A stretch of 64,000 nt of DNA from Microbacterium sp. MYb66 (GCF_002979435.1 NZ_PCOV01000001.1:310001-374000), one strand, 5' to 3'. Numbered from the stretch's first letter, positions 1 through 8,939 are shown. A program made the numbers and translations. The notes: a model not told the origin generated them from the letters alone.

Positions 1-1806
1 GATGGTCGCGAGATCGACCAGCTCCTGGACCAGGGCCCCGACGACCGCGGGGATGAGCCCGGTCATCGCGACGATCATGAGGCCGATGCTCAGGCCTATC
101 CCGATCCAGATCGCGGTGAGGGCGACTCGCAGCGTGTGGCGACCAATCGACACCGCATCGACGAGCTTCGCCAACGAGTCGACGAGGATCACGACATCAG
201 CGGCATCACCCGCCGCGGTCGCTCCCTTCGCTCCCATGGCGACGCCGATGTCTGCGGCGGCGAGCACGGGGGCATCGTTGACACCGTCGCCGACCATCAT
301 GATCGGGCGCGGTTGCAGCTCGGCGGCGAGAGCGACCTTCTCGGGCGGAAGCAGCTCGGCATGAATCTCGGAGATGCCCACCTGATGGGCCACAGACTCC
401 GCCGTCGGAGCGACGTCGCCCGTGAGCATGACGACGCGATCCACTTCGTGCGTGCGCAGCCAGGAGATGACAGCCGCTGCTTCAGGCCTCGGGTGGTCGG
501 CGAGCACGAGAACCCCGGCGAAGCGTCCGTCGACTGCGACGTAGGCCGCGGCCTGGCTCAGTGCCAGGGATGCCCGCAGGGTGTCGGGCGCGAGAGCGGC
601 CACGTAGGCCGGCTTGCCGACCACGACCGATCGGCCGTCGATCTCGGCGACGACACCGTTCGTGGCCTCCTCCCGTGCTTCCGAGGCGCTGCGGAGCGCG
701 AGTCCCCGCGCTTCCGCAGCGCGGCGGATGCCCTCGGCGAGCACGTGCGTCGAATACTGCTCCGCCGAGGCGGCGAGCTGCAGGATCTCATCCGCGTCGA
801 AGCCCTTCGCGGGCCGGACGTCGACGAGTTCCGGGCGTCCTTGAGTGAGCGTGCCCGTCTTGTCGAAGGCCGCCGATCGCACGCGGGCGATCTGTTCGAT
901 GACGGCCCCGCCCTTCATGATCACGCCGGCCTTCGCAGCGCGAGAGAGACCACCGAGGAACGCCACCGGGGCGGCGATCAGGAGTGGGCACGGCGTCGCG
1001 AGCACGAGCACCTCGGCGAACCGCGTGGCGTCACCGGATATCGCCCAGGCGGTGCCGGCCAGCACGAGCGAGACGGCGGTGAACGGGATCGCGAAGCGGT
1101 CGGCGAGCCGCACCACAGGGGCGTGGGAGTCCTCCGCGGCGTGCACGAGCGCGACGATCTGCTGATACTGACTGTCGGAACTCGTGCGAACGGCTTGGAT
1201 CCGTACGGCGCGGCTGCCGTTGATGGCTCCGGAGAGCACCTCGCCCCCGGACTCGCGGGTCACGGGCATGCTCTCGCCGGTCAGCGATGACTCATCGAAC
1301 GTGCCGGTCTCGGTGAGGAGCACGCCGTCGACGGGCACGATCTCCGACGGGCGCACGAGGATCACGTCTCCGACCGCGACCTGATCCACGGGGAGGTCTC
1401 GAGCCTCGTCCGATTCCGCGGCCTGCGCATGCAGGAGCACGTGCGCGGTGCGAGGAGAGCGATCCAGCAGGGCCGACAGGTCACGCTTCGCACGGCGCCC
1501 GGCGAAATCCTCGAGAGCCTCGCCACCGGAGAGCATCAGCACGATGATGAGCGAGGCGATGTACTCGCCGACGGCCAGCGTCGCGACCATCGCGACCACC
1601 GCCAGGATGTCGAGCCCGACGTGGCCGCGGAGCACATCGCGCACCATCCCGACGAGGGTCCAGACGACGAACGCCGCAACATAGACGGTGGCGATCCACC
1701 GGCCGATGACCGCAGCATCGACCGCGTGGAGGATCAGCACGCCGACGAACACGAGGACGGTGGTCGTGATCGCCGGATAGCGCCACAGCAAGCGGAGAAA
1801 CCTCAT
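1..1806 (-). CDS. Heavy-metal translocating P1B-type ATPase, C-terminus cut by window edge
   Basis: A membrane pump that couples ATP hydrolysis to metal ion export; 602 codons are visible and the frame runs off the left edge. It begins directly with membrane segments, with no N-terminal metal-binding (HMA) domain. In order are the intramembrane metal site ATPCPLLIA (Thr271-Pro-Cys273), the phosphorylation motif DKTGTLT (Asp315) and the hinge motif GDGVNDA (about 506-512). The missing part should be only the last transmembrane helices. The metal site is TPC instead of the CPC of common Cu and Zn/Cd pumps, so the substrate cannot be named. The ATG at 1806 is the chosen start; a tRNA and its terminator lie just upstream. 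Confidence 0.9.
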   Translation of the reverse strand, partial: MRFLRLLWRYPAITTTVLVFVGVLILHAVDAAVIGRWIATVYVAAFVVWTLVGMVRDVLRGHVGLDILAVVAMVATLAVGEYIASLIIVLMLSGGEALEDFAGRRAKRDLSALLDRSPRTAHVLLHAQAAESDEARDLPVDQVAVGDVILVRPSEIVPVDGVLLTETGTFDESSLTGESMPVTRESGGEVLSGAINGSRAVRIQAVRTSSDSQYQQIVALVHAAEDSHAPVVRLADRFAIPFTAVSLVLAGTAWAISGDATRFAEVLVLATPCPLLIAAPVAFLGGLSRAAKAGVIMKGGAVIEQIARVRSAAFDKTGTLTQGRPELVDVRPAKGFDADEILQLAASAEQYSTHVLAEGIRRAAEARGLALRSASEAREEATNGVVAEIDGRSVVVGKPAYVAALAPDTLRASLALSQAAAYVAVDGRFAGVLVLADHPRPEAAAVISWLRTHEVDRVVMLTGDVAPTAESVAHQVGISEIHAELLPPEKVALAAELQPRPIMMVGDGVNDAPVLAAADIGVAMGAKGATAAGDAADVVILVDSLAKLVDAVSIGRHTLRVALTAIWIGIGLSIGLMIVAMTGLIPAVVGALVQELVDLATI

Positions 1807-1883
1807 GCCCCAGCTTCCCGCGAATCGACGTCGATTGCGACGAACACTCCGGACGGGGGGAGTCCGCGGCTGGACGCAGAAAA

Positions 1884-1908
1884 CCCCGCCCATTCGGGCG
1901 GGGTTTTT
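1884..1908 (-). terminator. Rho-independent terminator after tRNA-Arg
   Basis: CCCCGCCC at 1884-1891 pairs with GGGCGGGG at 1896-1903 around an ATTC loop (8 bp). It is flanked by A4 on the left and T5 on the right, so a U-tract follows the stem in either direction. It sits just downstream of the minus-strand tRNA-Arg and before the ATPase gene. Confidence 0.85.
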
Positions 1909-1914
1909 GGTGTG

Positions 1915-1987
1915 TGCCCCCGACAGGAGTCGAACCTGCGACCTACGGTACCGGAAACCGGCGCTCTATCCACTGAGCTACGGAGGC
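1915..1987 (-). tRNA. tRNA-Arg (anticodon CCG)
   Basis: Read on the minus strand, the 73-nt molecule has a 7-bp acceptor stem (GCCTCCG with CGGGGGC, one G-U), a D-arm GCTC/GAGC, an anticodon loop TTCCGGT giving CCG, a T-loop GTTCGACTC and an A discriminator. The outermost anticodon-stem pair (27-43) is a C-U mismatch. CCA is not encoded. It decodes CGG arginine codons. A possible -10 element TATTGT lies on the minus strand at 2003-1998. A terminator follows at 1884-1908. Confidence 0.95.
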
Positions 1988-2003
1988 GTACCGATCGACA
2001 ATA

Positions 2004-2819
2004 TCACTCGTCGGAGGTGGTCTCCGACCCACCGGCCTCGGTGACAGGGGCTGCGCGCAGCTCGTCGAGCGCGGCAGCGACCTTCTCGGCCAGGTAGCGA
2101 TGTCCTTCTGCCGAGGGATGCTTGCGCCCGAGGTCCACGTCGATCACGTCGAGGTAGTTCTGGTCGGTGATCCAGTGCTGGGCGACGGGGGAGATGTACC
2201 ACCAGCCGCGAGCGGCCGCGAGTTCGGACAGATCCACGTCGATGCGTGCTGTCGCCGCCCCCACCGGCAGCTCGTGCGGAGCCGGACCCAGCACGACGAT
2301 CGTGGCATCCGGGTAGGTCGTGGTCAGTGCGTCCCAGGCAGCGGTCACCGCCTCCCGATAGCCGGCAGCACCCGATGCCCGGTCGTTGATCGAGCCCTGG
2401 ATGATCACGAGGTCCGGCGTGAGAGTCAGATCGAGAAGGGCGATGCGTTCTCCGAAGGTCGGGCCGTCGAGCCCGGGCTTGAGGTACCCGCTACCGCGGA
2501 CGCCGTCGACGATCGTCTCGCCACCGAGCAGGTCGGCCAGCAGATAGGCGTAACCGAGAGTCGGAACCGTCGCCGCGGAGCCGTAGGTCCAGGAGTCGCC
2601 GAAGACCAGCACGGTCGGGTGATCCGGCAGGGCGAGCGGCGGCGGAGCGATCATCGCGGGCGCTCCTGCGCTGCCGTCGGCGGCGGCTCCGATCGGCGCG
2701 GCGGACGGCACCGGGGTCCACGGCCGCCACACCCCGACGACACCTGCCGCGACGGCGAGGAGCAGAGCGAAGACGATGCCTGCGGCGCCCAGCCGACGGC
2801 GGGTGGCGAGGGGCTTCAT
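2004..2819 (-). CDS. Secreted or membrane-anchored SGNH/GDSL-type hydrolase
   Basis: A predicted serine esterase or lipase of the SGNH fold, 271 aa from the ATG at 2819; an in-frame ATG six codons upstream is less likely because the tract MKPLATRRR then starts a normal signal sequence. Residues about 11-31 form a hydrophobic export signal or anchor, followed by an Ala/Pro-rich linker. Block I is VFGDSWTYG with Ser76 as nucleophile, block III is QGSIND, and block V is HPSAEGH carrying the catalytic His. The substrate cannot be read from the sequence. The gene lies upstream of the tRNA-Arg on the same strand and diverges from argS. Confidence 0.85.
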   Translation of the reverse strand: MKPLATRRRLGAAGIVFALLLAVAAGVVGVWRPWTPVPSAAPIGAAADGSAGAPAMIAPPPLALPDHPTVLVFGDSWTYGSAATVPTLGYAYLLADLLGGETIVDGVRGSGYLKPGLDGPTFGERIALLDLTLTPDLVIIQGSINDRASGAAGYREAVTAAWDALTTTYPDATIVVLGPAPHELPVGAATARIDVDLSELAAARGWWYISPVAQHWITDQNYLDVIDVDLGRKHPSAEGHRYLAEKVAAALDELRAAPVTEAGGSETTSDE

Positions 2820-2911
2820 GGCATGAGAGTAGATCACCGGAGCCTGATTGCGAATTCGGCGCGCTCCCTGCCGTCGGCCGGGTCGTCCGCGGCCCGTAAA
2901 CTGGGGAGGCT

Positions 2912-4576
2912 ATGAATCCCGAAACGCTCGCCGAAGCCCTCCTCGCCGTCCTCGCCCCGATTGCCGAGGAACGACGTCCCGGCGAGCCGCTGGAGCTCGC
3001 TGCATCCGACATCGTCCTCGAGCGTCCGCGCAACCGAGACCACGGCGACTGGGCTTCGAACATCGCAATGCGTCTGGCGAAGCCGCTCGGCACGAATCCG
3101 CGGGAGCTCGCACAGCAGATCGCGGTCGGGCTCTCCGAGGTCGACGGCGTCGCGAGTGCCGAGGTCGCCGGCCCGGGGTTCATCAACATCCGTCTGGATG
3201 CGGCAGCCGCCGGCGCGCTGGCGAAGGTCATCGTCGACGCCGGCGCCGCTTACGGTACGAACTCCTCGCAGGAAGGTGTGAGCGTCAACGTCGAGTTCGT
3301 CTCCGCCAACCCCACCGGGCCGCTCCACATCGCCCACACGCGTTGGGCTGCGCTCGGCGACTCGATAGTGCGTCTTCTCCTCGCCAGCGGAGCACATGCC
3401 GTTCGCGAGTACTACATCAACGATGCCGGTGCGCAGATGGAGCGTTTCGCCGTCTCCGTGCTCGCCGCGGCGAAGGGCGAGCCCACCCCCGAGGGTGGCT
3501 ACCCGGGCGAGTACATCACGACACTCGCAGGTCGCGTGCTCGAAGTGCGCCCCGACCTGCTGCAGTTGCCGGAAGCCGAGCAGCTGCTCGTCGCACTCGA
3601 GCTCGCCTACGAGTTCCAGCTCGCCGAGATCAAGAACTCGCTCGACCGTTTCAACGTGCCGTTCGACGTGTGGTTCTCCGAGCGCACCCTGCACGAGAAG
3701 GATGCGTCCGGCGCGAGCCTGATCGATCAGGCCGTCGACCGTCTGCGCGAGCAGGGACACGTCTTCGACCACGAGGGTGCCGTCTGGGTGCGCACGACGG
3801 ACTTCGGCGACGACAAGGACCGTGTGATCCGCCGCTCCAACGGCGAGTACACCTACTTCGCCGCCGACGCCGCGTATTACCTCAACAAGGGGGACCGCGG
3901 GTTCCAGAACAAGATCTACCTGCTCGGAGCCGACCACCACGGCTACGTGCACCGCCTCAAGGCGGTCGCCGGTGCTGCCGGGGAGGACCCGGAGAAGAAC
4001 GTCGAGGTGCTGATCGGCCAGATGGTGTCGATCAACGGCGCCCGCCTCAGCAAGCGCGCCGGAAACATCATCGAGATGGACGACCTCCTCGACTGGCTCG
4101 GCACCGACGCGCTCCGCTACTCGCTCGAGCGCTCGCCCGCGGATTCGCCGCTCGACCTCGACCCCGAGCTGCTGCAGAAGCGCACCAACGACAACCCGGT
4201 GCACTATGTCCAGTACGCGCATGCCCGCACCCACAACGTCGCGCGGAACGCCGCGGACTCGGGCGTCGACCGCTCCGAGTTCGCCCCCGAGACGCTCACG
4301 CACGAGTCCGAGGCGGCTCTGCTCGGGGCGCTGCAGGAGTTCCCGCGGATCGTCGCGTTCGCCGCCGAGATGCGCGAGCCGCACCGGGTCGCGCGCTACC
4401 TCGAGGAACTGGCGGGCCTCTACCACCGGTGGTACGACAACTGCCGAGTGATCCCGCAGGGCGACGACCCGATCGAGAGCGTGCACCGCACCCGTCTGTG
4501 GTTGAACGACGCTGCCGGCCAGGTCTTCCGCAACGGCCTCGATCTGCTGGGCGTGAGCGCACCCGAGCGCAAGTAG
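2912..4576 (+). CDS. argS: Arginine--tRNA ligase
   Basis: Class I aminoacyl-tRNA synthetase that charges tRNA-Arg; 554 aa, normal family length. The N-terminal Add-1 domain (about 1-100) is followed by the HIGH-like motif NPTGPLHIAHTR near residue 132. The KMSKS-like motif is LSKRAGN near 378, and the DALR anticodon-binding domain begins around 430. Start is the ATG at 2912 after a weak GGGGAGG. argS commonly precedes lysA and hom in actinobacteria; here other genes separate them. A tRNA-Arg lies about 0.9 kb upstream on the opposite strand, which may be coincidental. Confidence 0.97.
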   Translation: MNPETLAEALLAVLAPIAEERRPGEPLELAASDIVLERPRNRDHGDWASNIAMRLAKPLGTNPRELAQQIAVGLSEVDGVASAEVAGPGFINIRLDAAAAGALAKVIVDAGAAYGTNSSQEGVSVNVEFVSANPTGPLHIAHTRWAALGDSIVRLLLASGAHAVREYYINDAGAQMERFAVSVLAAAKGEPTPEGGYPGEYITTLAGRVLEVRPDLLQLPEAEQLLVALELAYEFQLAEIKNSLDRFNVPFDVWFSERTLHEKDASGASLIDQAVDRLREQGHVFDHEGAVWVRTTDFGDDKDRVIRRSNGEYTYFAADAAYYLNKGDRGFQNKIYLLGADHHGYVHRLKAVAGAAGEDPEKNVEVLIGQMVSINGARLSKRAGNIIEMDDLLDWLGTDALRYSLERSPADSPLDLDPELLQKRTNDNPVHYVQYAHARTHNVARNAADSGVDRSEFAPETLTHESEAALLGALQEFPRIVAFAAEMREPHRVARYLEELAGLYHRWYDNCRVIPQGDDPIESVHRTRLWLNDAAGQVFRNGLDLLGVSAPERK

Positions 4577-4607
4577 TTCGCGCTGCCGCCCGTTCCGGTA
4601 CGGCAGG

Positions 4608-5465
4608 ATGGCAGACATGAGCGACGACAACCACACCCTGCCGTACCCGGACAGTGCGGCCGAGCATCCGACGCTCGTGATCCCCGGCGCCGCCTCGGCG
4701 AGCGAGGAGCAGGCACCGCCGCGGAAGCGTCGCCGCTGGCCGTGGGTGCTGTTGGTCGTGGTCATCCTGCTGGCGCTGCTCGTCGTCGCGGCCGAGTTCA
4801 TCGCACGTGCGGTGCTGCCCGGGATCGTGAGGTCGATCGTCGTCGAGCAGCTCGATCTTCCCGCTGACCAGCAGCTCGAGGTGGAGACGGAGGGGCTCCT
4901 GCTTCCTCAGCTGATCGGCGGCACTCTGGACACGCTGCATCTGTCGACGGATGCCGTGACTCTGGAGGGGATCACGGGTGCTGCGGATGTCACGGCGAGC
5001 GGAGTCCCCCTGCGTGGCGGCGACCTCGGTGGCGCCACGGGTACGATCCGCATCGATCAGGCGGAGTTCACCTCGCTGCTCGCCGGCACGGATCTGCCGG
5101 TCGATACGGTCGCCTTCGACGCGCCGAACGCCACCGTGAGCGGATCGATCAACGTGTTCGGCGCCGCCGTGCCGCTGTCACTGACCCTCACGCCCGGAGC
5201 GGTCGACGGAGACCTCGAGCTCACCCCCGTTGCCGCGAGCATCGGCGAGCTCGACATCGACCTCGACAAGGTCGGCTCCTCGCTGGGCTCGCTCGGTGAG
5301 GGGCTGACGCAGCCGCAGCGTGTGTGCATCGCCGATCAGCTTCCCGCCGGTCTCACTCTCACCGGACTCGAGATCGTGGACGATTCGGCCGTGATCGACA
5401 TCGACGTCAACGGAGCGATCGTCACCGACGCGTCCCTTCAGGACAAGGGAGTCTGCCCGAGCTGA
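4608..5465 (+). CDS. DUF2993 (LmeA-like) family protein
   Basis: Membrane-anchored extracytoplasmic protein of 285 aa. A Pro- and acid-rich cytoplasmic tail ends in KRRRWPW, followed by one transmembrane helix (about 45-65). The rest is a long beta-rich domain with repeated LxLxxDAVTLEG-like strands typical of DUF2993. The family includes mycobacterial LmeA, a periplasmic lipid-binding protein; that function is not established here. An in-frame ATG at 4617 (MSDDNHT) is an equally good start. The gene is alone and its stop codon lies within a hairpin terminator shared with the convergent hydrolase. Confidence 0.75.
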   Translation: MADMSDDNHTLPYPDSAAEHPTLVIPGAASASEEQAPPRKRRRWPWVLLVVVILLALLVVAAEFIARAVLPGIVRSIVVEQLDLPADQQLEVETEGLLLPQLIGGTLDTLHLSTDAVTLEGITGAADVTASGVPLRGGDLGGATGTIRIDQAEFTSLLAGTDLPVDTVAFDAPNATVSGSINVFGAAVPLSLTLTPGAVDGDLELTPVAASIGELDIDLDKVGSSLGSLGEGLTQPQRVCIADQLPAGLTLTGLEIVDDSAVIDIDVNGAIVTDASLQDKGVCPS

Positions 5466-5476
5466 ACCAGCTCGGG
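5456..5476. terminator. Hairpin between convergent genes
   Basis: CCCGAGCTG (5456-5464) and CAGCTCGGG (5468-5476) are perfect 9-bp arms around an AAC loop. They overlap the stop codon of the DUF2993 gene and lie 6 nt from the stop of the minus-strand hydrolase. There is no U-tract. It probably serves both strands. Confidence 0.55.
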
Positions 5477-5481
5477 AACGG

Positions 5482-6228
5482 TCAACCACTGGCGCCGCCC
5501 CGCATGGCGTCGAGGCGCTGCGCGAGCCACAGCGGCCGCTGCAACGGGATGCCGTGGCCGCATCCGTCGACCACTTCGAGCACGCTGTGAGGGAGAGCTT
5601 CGTGCAGCGCCGTGGCGGAACGGCTCATGAGCTTCTTCTCCGCGGAGCCGACCAGGATCAGAGCGGCTCCCGGGAACCTCGGCCACCCCGCGGGCGGCAC
5701 GAAACGCAGGTTCTCCTCGACCGCATTGAGCAGCGTCTCGCGGGACATGGTCGACGATGTCTGCAGATAGTCGTCCAGATGCGCCTCTGGCACGAAGAGC
5801 TCCCGCGCCTGCAGTCGGGCGAAGCGCTCGTTCTTCGCGAGCCCCGCGGTCGCACCCAACAGTGCCAGGGTCGGTCGCACCGCGCGCAGGGGCGCGGCCT
5901 GCGCGCTGATCACCACCGCACTCTCGACCAGGTCGGGTCTCCGGGCGGCGAGAAGTACGGCGAGCTGCGCCCCGAGCGAGAAACCCACGACCGTCGCCGG
6001 CCGTCGCTCGCCCTCGAGGAGGCTTGCGAGAGCGTCCACCGTCGCGTTGTGGGAGATGTACGTCTCATCCGCGCTGCGACCGTGGCCGGGGAGGTCCGGC
6101 ACGATGACTCGCCCACCAGGCGGAAGGTGTGTGCGCATCGGCTCCCACATCCATCCGGCCACCCCGCCGCCGTGGAGCAGCAGCAGTGGAGCCTCGCCCG
6201 CTTGCCCGAACGTCTCCCGATGCATCAT
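5482..6228 (-). CDS. Alpha/beta hydrolase, small (operon gene 3)
   Basis: 248-aa alpha/beta hydrolase. An oxyanion-hole LLLHGGG tract near residue 17 precedes the nucleophile elbow GFSLGAQ (about 82-88), and a catalytic His sits in GCGHGIP near the C-terminus. The substrate is unknown. Its ATG overlaps the TGA of the upstream TetR gene (ATGATG at 6228-6223), so translation is likely coupled. It is the last gene of a three-gene minus-strand unit: hydrolase, TetR, hydrolase. An ATG one codon downstream (6225) is an alternative start. Confidence 0.85.
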   Translation of the reverse strand: MMHRETFGQAGEAPLLLLHGGGVAGWMWEPMRTHLPPGGRVIVPDLPGHGRSADETYISHNATVDALASLLEGERRPATVVGFSLGAQLAVLLAARRPDLVESAVVISAQAAPLRAVRPTLALLGATAGLAKNERFARLQARELFVPEAHLDDYLQTSSTMSRETLLNAVEENLRFVPPAGWPRFPGAALILVGSAEKKLMSRSATALHEALPHSVLEVVDGCGHGIPLQRPLWLAQRLDAMRGGASG

Positions 6229-6809
6229 CGCTCCGTCTCGAAGGTCGCGGCCATCCGGCCGATGGTGTCGATCGTTCCCTCCAGCAATGCGGGGTCGAGG
6301 GGGCCGAGCAGTCGTGCCGCCGAGAGCAGCCCGATCGTCGTGCTCGACAGCGCCAGTGCGAGCGTGCGTGGATCCACGTCCCCGACGATGAGGCCTCGCT
6401 CCTGTAGCTCATGGAACCAGGCGACGACCCGGTGATGCCGCTCCCGGTACCGGCCGTCCGTCACCTCCATGACATGCGAGCCGAGGACCCCCTGGTCGTC
6501 GAGGAAGGCGGCAGTCATCAGGGGGTCGTCGAGCAGCGCCCGAGCGGTCTCCCGACATGCGTCACTGAGACGCGGGTGATCTCCGAGTTCACGGCGGACC
6601 CGCTCGGCCATCCGCGTGTTCCCACGGATCAGCAGCGCGTCGAGGATGTCGCGCTTGCCGGCGAACTCCAGGTACACGGCGCCCTTGCCGATGCCGGCGT
6701 GACCGGCGATAGCGGCGACGCTCATCGCATCGAATCCGCTGCCGAGCACGAGGGCCTCGGCGGCGTCGAGAATGCGCTCGCGCCTATTCGGGACGCGTGG
6801 TCTGGGCAT
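6225..6809 (-). CDS. TetR-family transcriptional regulator
   Basis: 194-aa one-component repressor. The N-terminal helix-turn-helix reads SVAAIAGHAGIGKGAVYLEF (about 30-50), followed by KRDIL, a classic TetR_N signature. The C-terminal ligand-binding half is unassigned. Its start overlaps the 3' end of the upstream hydrolase gene by 26 bp and its stop overlaps the start of the next, so all three share a transcript. The obvious target is the palindrome at 7701-7732 in front of the operon, implying autoregulation; the inducer is probably linked to the substrates of the two hydrolases. Confidence 0.9.
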   Translation of the reverse strand: MPRPRVPNRRERILDAAEALVLGSGFDAMSVAAIAGHAGIGKGAVYLEFAGKRDILDALLIRGNTRMAERVRRELGDHPRLSDACRETARALLDDPLMTAAFLDDQGVLGSHVMEVTDGRYRERHHRVVAWFHELQERGLIVGDVDPRTLALALSSTTIGLLSAARLLGPLDPALLEGTIDTIGRMAATFETER

Positions 6810-7689
6810 CGTCGTCCCTCCTCAGGTGTTCGAGCATCGCCGGGATGACGAGGTCGGGTCGGTCGCGCTGCACCCAGTGGCCGGCGCCGGAGACGGCGAG
6901 CAGCGAGCCGACCGGCAGCAGCTCGGCAGCCGTCTGGATGCGGGCGAAGGGCACACCGCTGTCGTGATCGCCGTGCACGAGGAGCGTGGGCGTCCGGATC
7001 GTCGAAAGGCGGTCCGTGTAGACGGTGCGCAGTCGGTTCCACAGCACCTGTTCGCGCTGCCACTCGCCGAAGACCTCCAGCCCCGTCCCAGAGGCCGCCT
7101 CGGCGAGCACGGCCTCGACGAGCTCGGGCGTCCTCGACTGCGGGTCCCGCACCAGGTCCCGGAGCCCGCGTTCCATCGCGGAGGGGTTGCGGGCGTAAGA
7201 GCGTGTCATCGCCGGGAGGAGGCCGGAGCGCAGCAGGAGGAACGAGGAGAAGTGGGTCGCCGCACCGAAGAGGCCGTCCGCGAGGCGCGGCATCAGCCCG
7301 TAGCAGCCCAGGAGCATGGCAGACCGGGCGCGTCCCGGTTGATCCAGAAGGTGTCCGACCGTCATGCCGCCGCCGAGGGAGAGTCCGGCGACCGCGTAGA
7401 CGTCGAGTCCGAGAGTGTCGACCAGGTCGGCGACGTGGCGGACGAGCCGTTCCTGGGTGAGTGACCACTCCGCCCGTGGGCTGTGCCCGAAGCCGGGGTG
7501 ATCAGGAGCGATGACACGGTGTCCGGCATCGGCCAGCACGGCGCCGACCTCGCCCCAGGAGAGCTCCGCGCTGTCTGCGCCGCCTCCGTGCAGGAGCAGG
7601 ACGGGGATGCCGGTCTCGACCGCCGGCCGCCATTCCAGCGCGGAGACCGTGGCGTGCGCGAGATCGATCCTCGAACGTCGGGGTTCCAT
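6784..7689 (-). CDS. Alpha/beta hydrolase (operon gene 1)
   Basis: 301-aa alpha/beta hydrolase. The HGGGADS tract forms the oxyanion hole, AGLSLGGG is the nucleophile elbow near residue 103, the acid loop is HGDHDSGVP and the catalytic His is in GAGHWVQRD near residue 275. The start chosen is the ATG at 7689 after GAGAGGACG; a longer frame to 7713 would run into the operator. It heads the hydrolase-tetR-hydrolase operon. Family members include aromatic ring-cleavage-product hydrolases and haloperoxidase-like esterases; the exact reaction is not visible. Confidence 0.85.
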   Translation of the reverse strand: MEPRRSRIDLAHATVSALEWRPAVETGIPVLLLHGGGADSAELSWGEVGAVLADAGHRVIAPDHPGFGHSPRAEWSLTQERLVRHVADLVDTLGLDVYAVAGLSLGGGMTVGHLLDQPGRARSAMLLGCYGLMPRLADGLFGAATHFSSFLLLRSGLLPAMTRSYARNPSAMERGLRDLVRDPQSRTPELVEAVLAEAASGTGLEVFGEWQREQVLWNRLRTVYTDRLSTIRTPTLLVHGDHDSGVPFARIQTAAELLPVGSLLAVSGAGHWVQRDRPDLVIPAMLEHLRRDDDAQTTRPE

Positions 7690-7700
7690 GGCGTCCTCTC

Positions 7701-7732
7701 GTTGTGACCACACTAGCCGATCTGGTCACAAC
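7701..7732 (-). promoter_or_regulatory. Probable TetR operator in front of the hydrolase-tetR operon
   Basis: Perfect inverted repeat GTTGTGACCA (7701-7710) / TGGTCACAAC (7723-7732), 10-bp arms with a 12-bp spacer. It lies 12 bp upstream of the first ATG (7689), between that gene and the YihY gene. Size, symmetry and position fit an operator bound by the operon's own TetR protein. The protein-DNA pairing is inferred. Confidence 0.75.
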
Positions 7733-7744
7733 GGGCGGGCACCG

Positions 7745-8791
7745 TCAAACGGATTTCTCCGCAGCCGCAGCCTCCTGTGCCGCGCGCAGCTCGGCGGTGG
7801 CGATCCGAACGTCCACCTCGGCTCGCTGCAGTCGTCGTTGCACGAAGGTCGTCGCCCCGAATCGGGCATGCACCCGATCCGCGTTCTCCTCCTCGGCCGT
7901 CACGATGTAGGCACAGGCGAACAGCATCACCTGCGCGGAGAAGTTCAGCCAGATCAGGAGTGCGAGCAGGGAGGCGAACGAGGCGAGGAGCGGGTTACTC
8001 GTGGCACCGCCGACGAACAGCCCGGACAGCTCCTGCAGGACCAGAAGACCGAATGCGCCGAGCAGAGCCCCCGACCACAGCGAGCGCGCGGACGGGCGCA
8101 CGCCTGAGAGCAGGCGGAACACTCCGATGATGATCACAGCGTCGAGCGCGAAGACGACGAGGAGGGACAGGAGGCGCACGGTCCACGCGACGACGGGCGA
8201 GTCGGCCGGGAGTCCGAGCAGATCCGCGATCCAGGCCACTCCGAGTTGGCCGACGAAGGTCAGGAAGGCCGAGGCGACGAACGCCAGACCGATGCCCAGG
8301 GCGAGCGCGAGATTCCGAAGGATCACCCAGATCCAGAGGATGTCGTCCTGCAGGGTCCCGGCGAGCACGCGCACGGCAGTGCGCAGGGAGCCGATGGCAC
8401 CGAGGGCGGCACCCACGAGTGCGACGAGCGAGACGATGCCGGCGATGGACAGCGACGCCGGCGCATCGAGATCCTTCGTGCTGATCACGCCGTCCTTGCC
8501 GATGAGTCCGGGCACCGCCGATTGCACCGCGTCGATGATCGCCTGCCACGCCGCCGGGTTGCCGGCGAGCCAGAGCGCCGCGATCGAGAAGCCCAGCAAC
8601 ACGCCGGCGAACACGCTGAAGAGAGCCCGATAGGTGACGCTGTCGGCCAGCATCGGTCCGCGCCGCTCGGTGTACAGCAGCGCCGCGCGCACCGGGCGTC
8701 GCGCGAGGGCCCATGCGATGACCGGACCGGTGATACGCGCGATCAGGCCGGGCCGGGCAGGGGAGTCGGTTCGTGATTCGGTGTTCGCCAC
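7745..8791 (-). CDS. YihY/BrkB-family inner membrane protein
   Basis: 348-aa polytopic membrane protein. Six hydrophobic segments are visible from about residue 55 (FSVFAGVLLGFSIAALWL) to 310 (LLALLIWLNFSAQVMLFACAY), and the final segment carries the family's typical WLxFSAQVxLFxA pattern. The C-terminal 40 residues are charged and probably helical. The family was once called RNase BN in error; a transport or flippase-like role is assumed but not proven. It stands alone, divergent from lysA, with the TetR operator just beyond its stop. Confidence 0.88.
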   Translation of the reverse strand: MANTESRTDSPARPGLIARITGPVIAWALARRPVRAALLYTERRGPMLADSVTYRALFSVFAGVLLGFSIAALWLAGNPAAWQAIIDAVQSAVPGLIGKDGVISTKDLDAPASLSIAGIVSLVALVGAALGAIGSLRTAVRVLAGTLQDDILWIWVILRNLALALGIGLAFVASAFLTFVGQLGVAWIADLLGLPADSPVVAWTVRLLSLLVVFALDAVIIIGVFRLLSGVRPSARSLWSGALLGAFGLLVLQELSGLFVGGATSNPLLASFASLLALLIWLNFSAQVMLFACAYIVTAEEENADRVHARFGATTFVQRRLQRAEVDVRIATAELRAAQEAAAAEKSV

Positions 8792-8876
8792 GCCCCCACC
8801 CTAGGAGGCGGGGACCGACCGCTGCAGGGGCTTGACGCCGCGCGTCACCATGACCAGGGTGATCCGGCCGGTGCCC

Positions 8877-8882
8877 TAGAAT
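8877..8882 (+). promoter_or_regulatory. Candidate -10 element for lysA
   Basis: TAGAAT at 8877-8882 lies in the 148-bp divergent region between the YihY gene and lysA. No good -35 is seen at 17 bp. The rest of this region shows no further gene. Confidence 0.35.
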
Positions 8883-8939
8883 CGGGGGCAACCTCGATGT
8901 GCGCGCCCCGCCCGAGATCCTTCCCACGATTGGTGATCA

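Noticed and set aside
2834..4801. Long minus-strand frame across argS
   Set aside because: It mirrors the argS codon bias and shows no protein family features.
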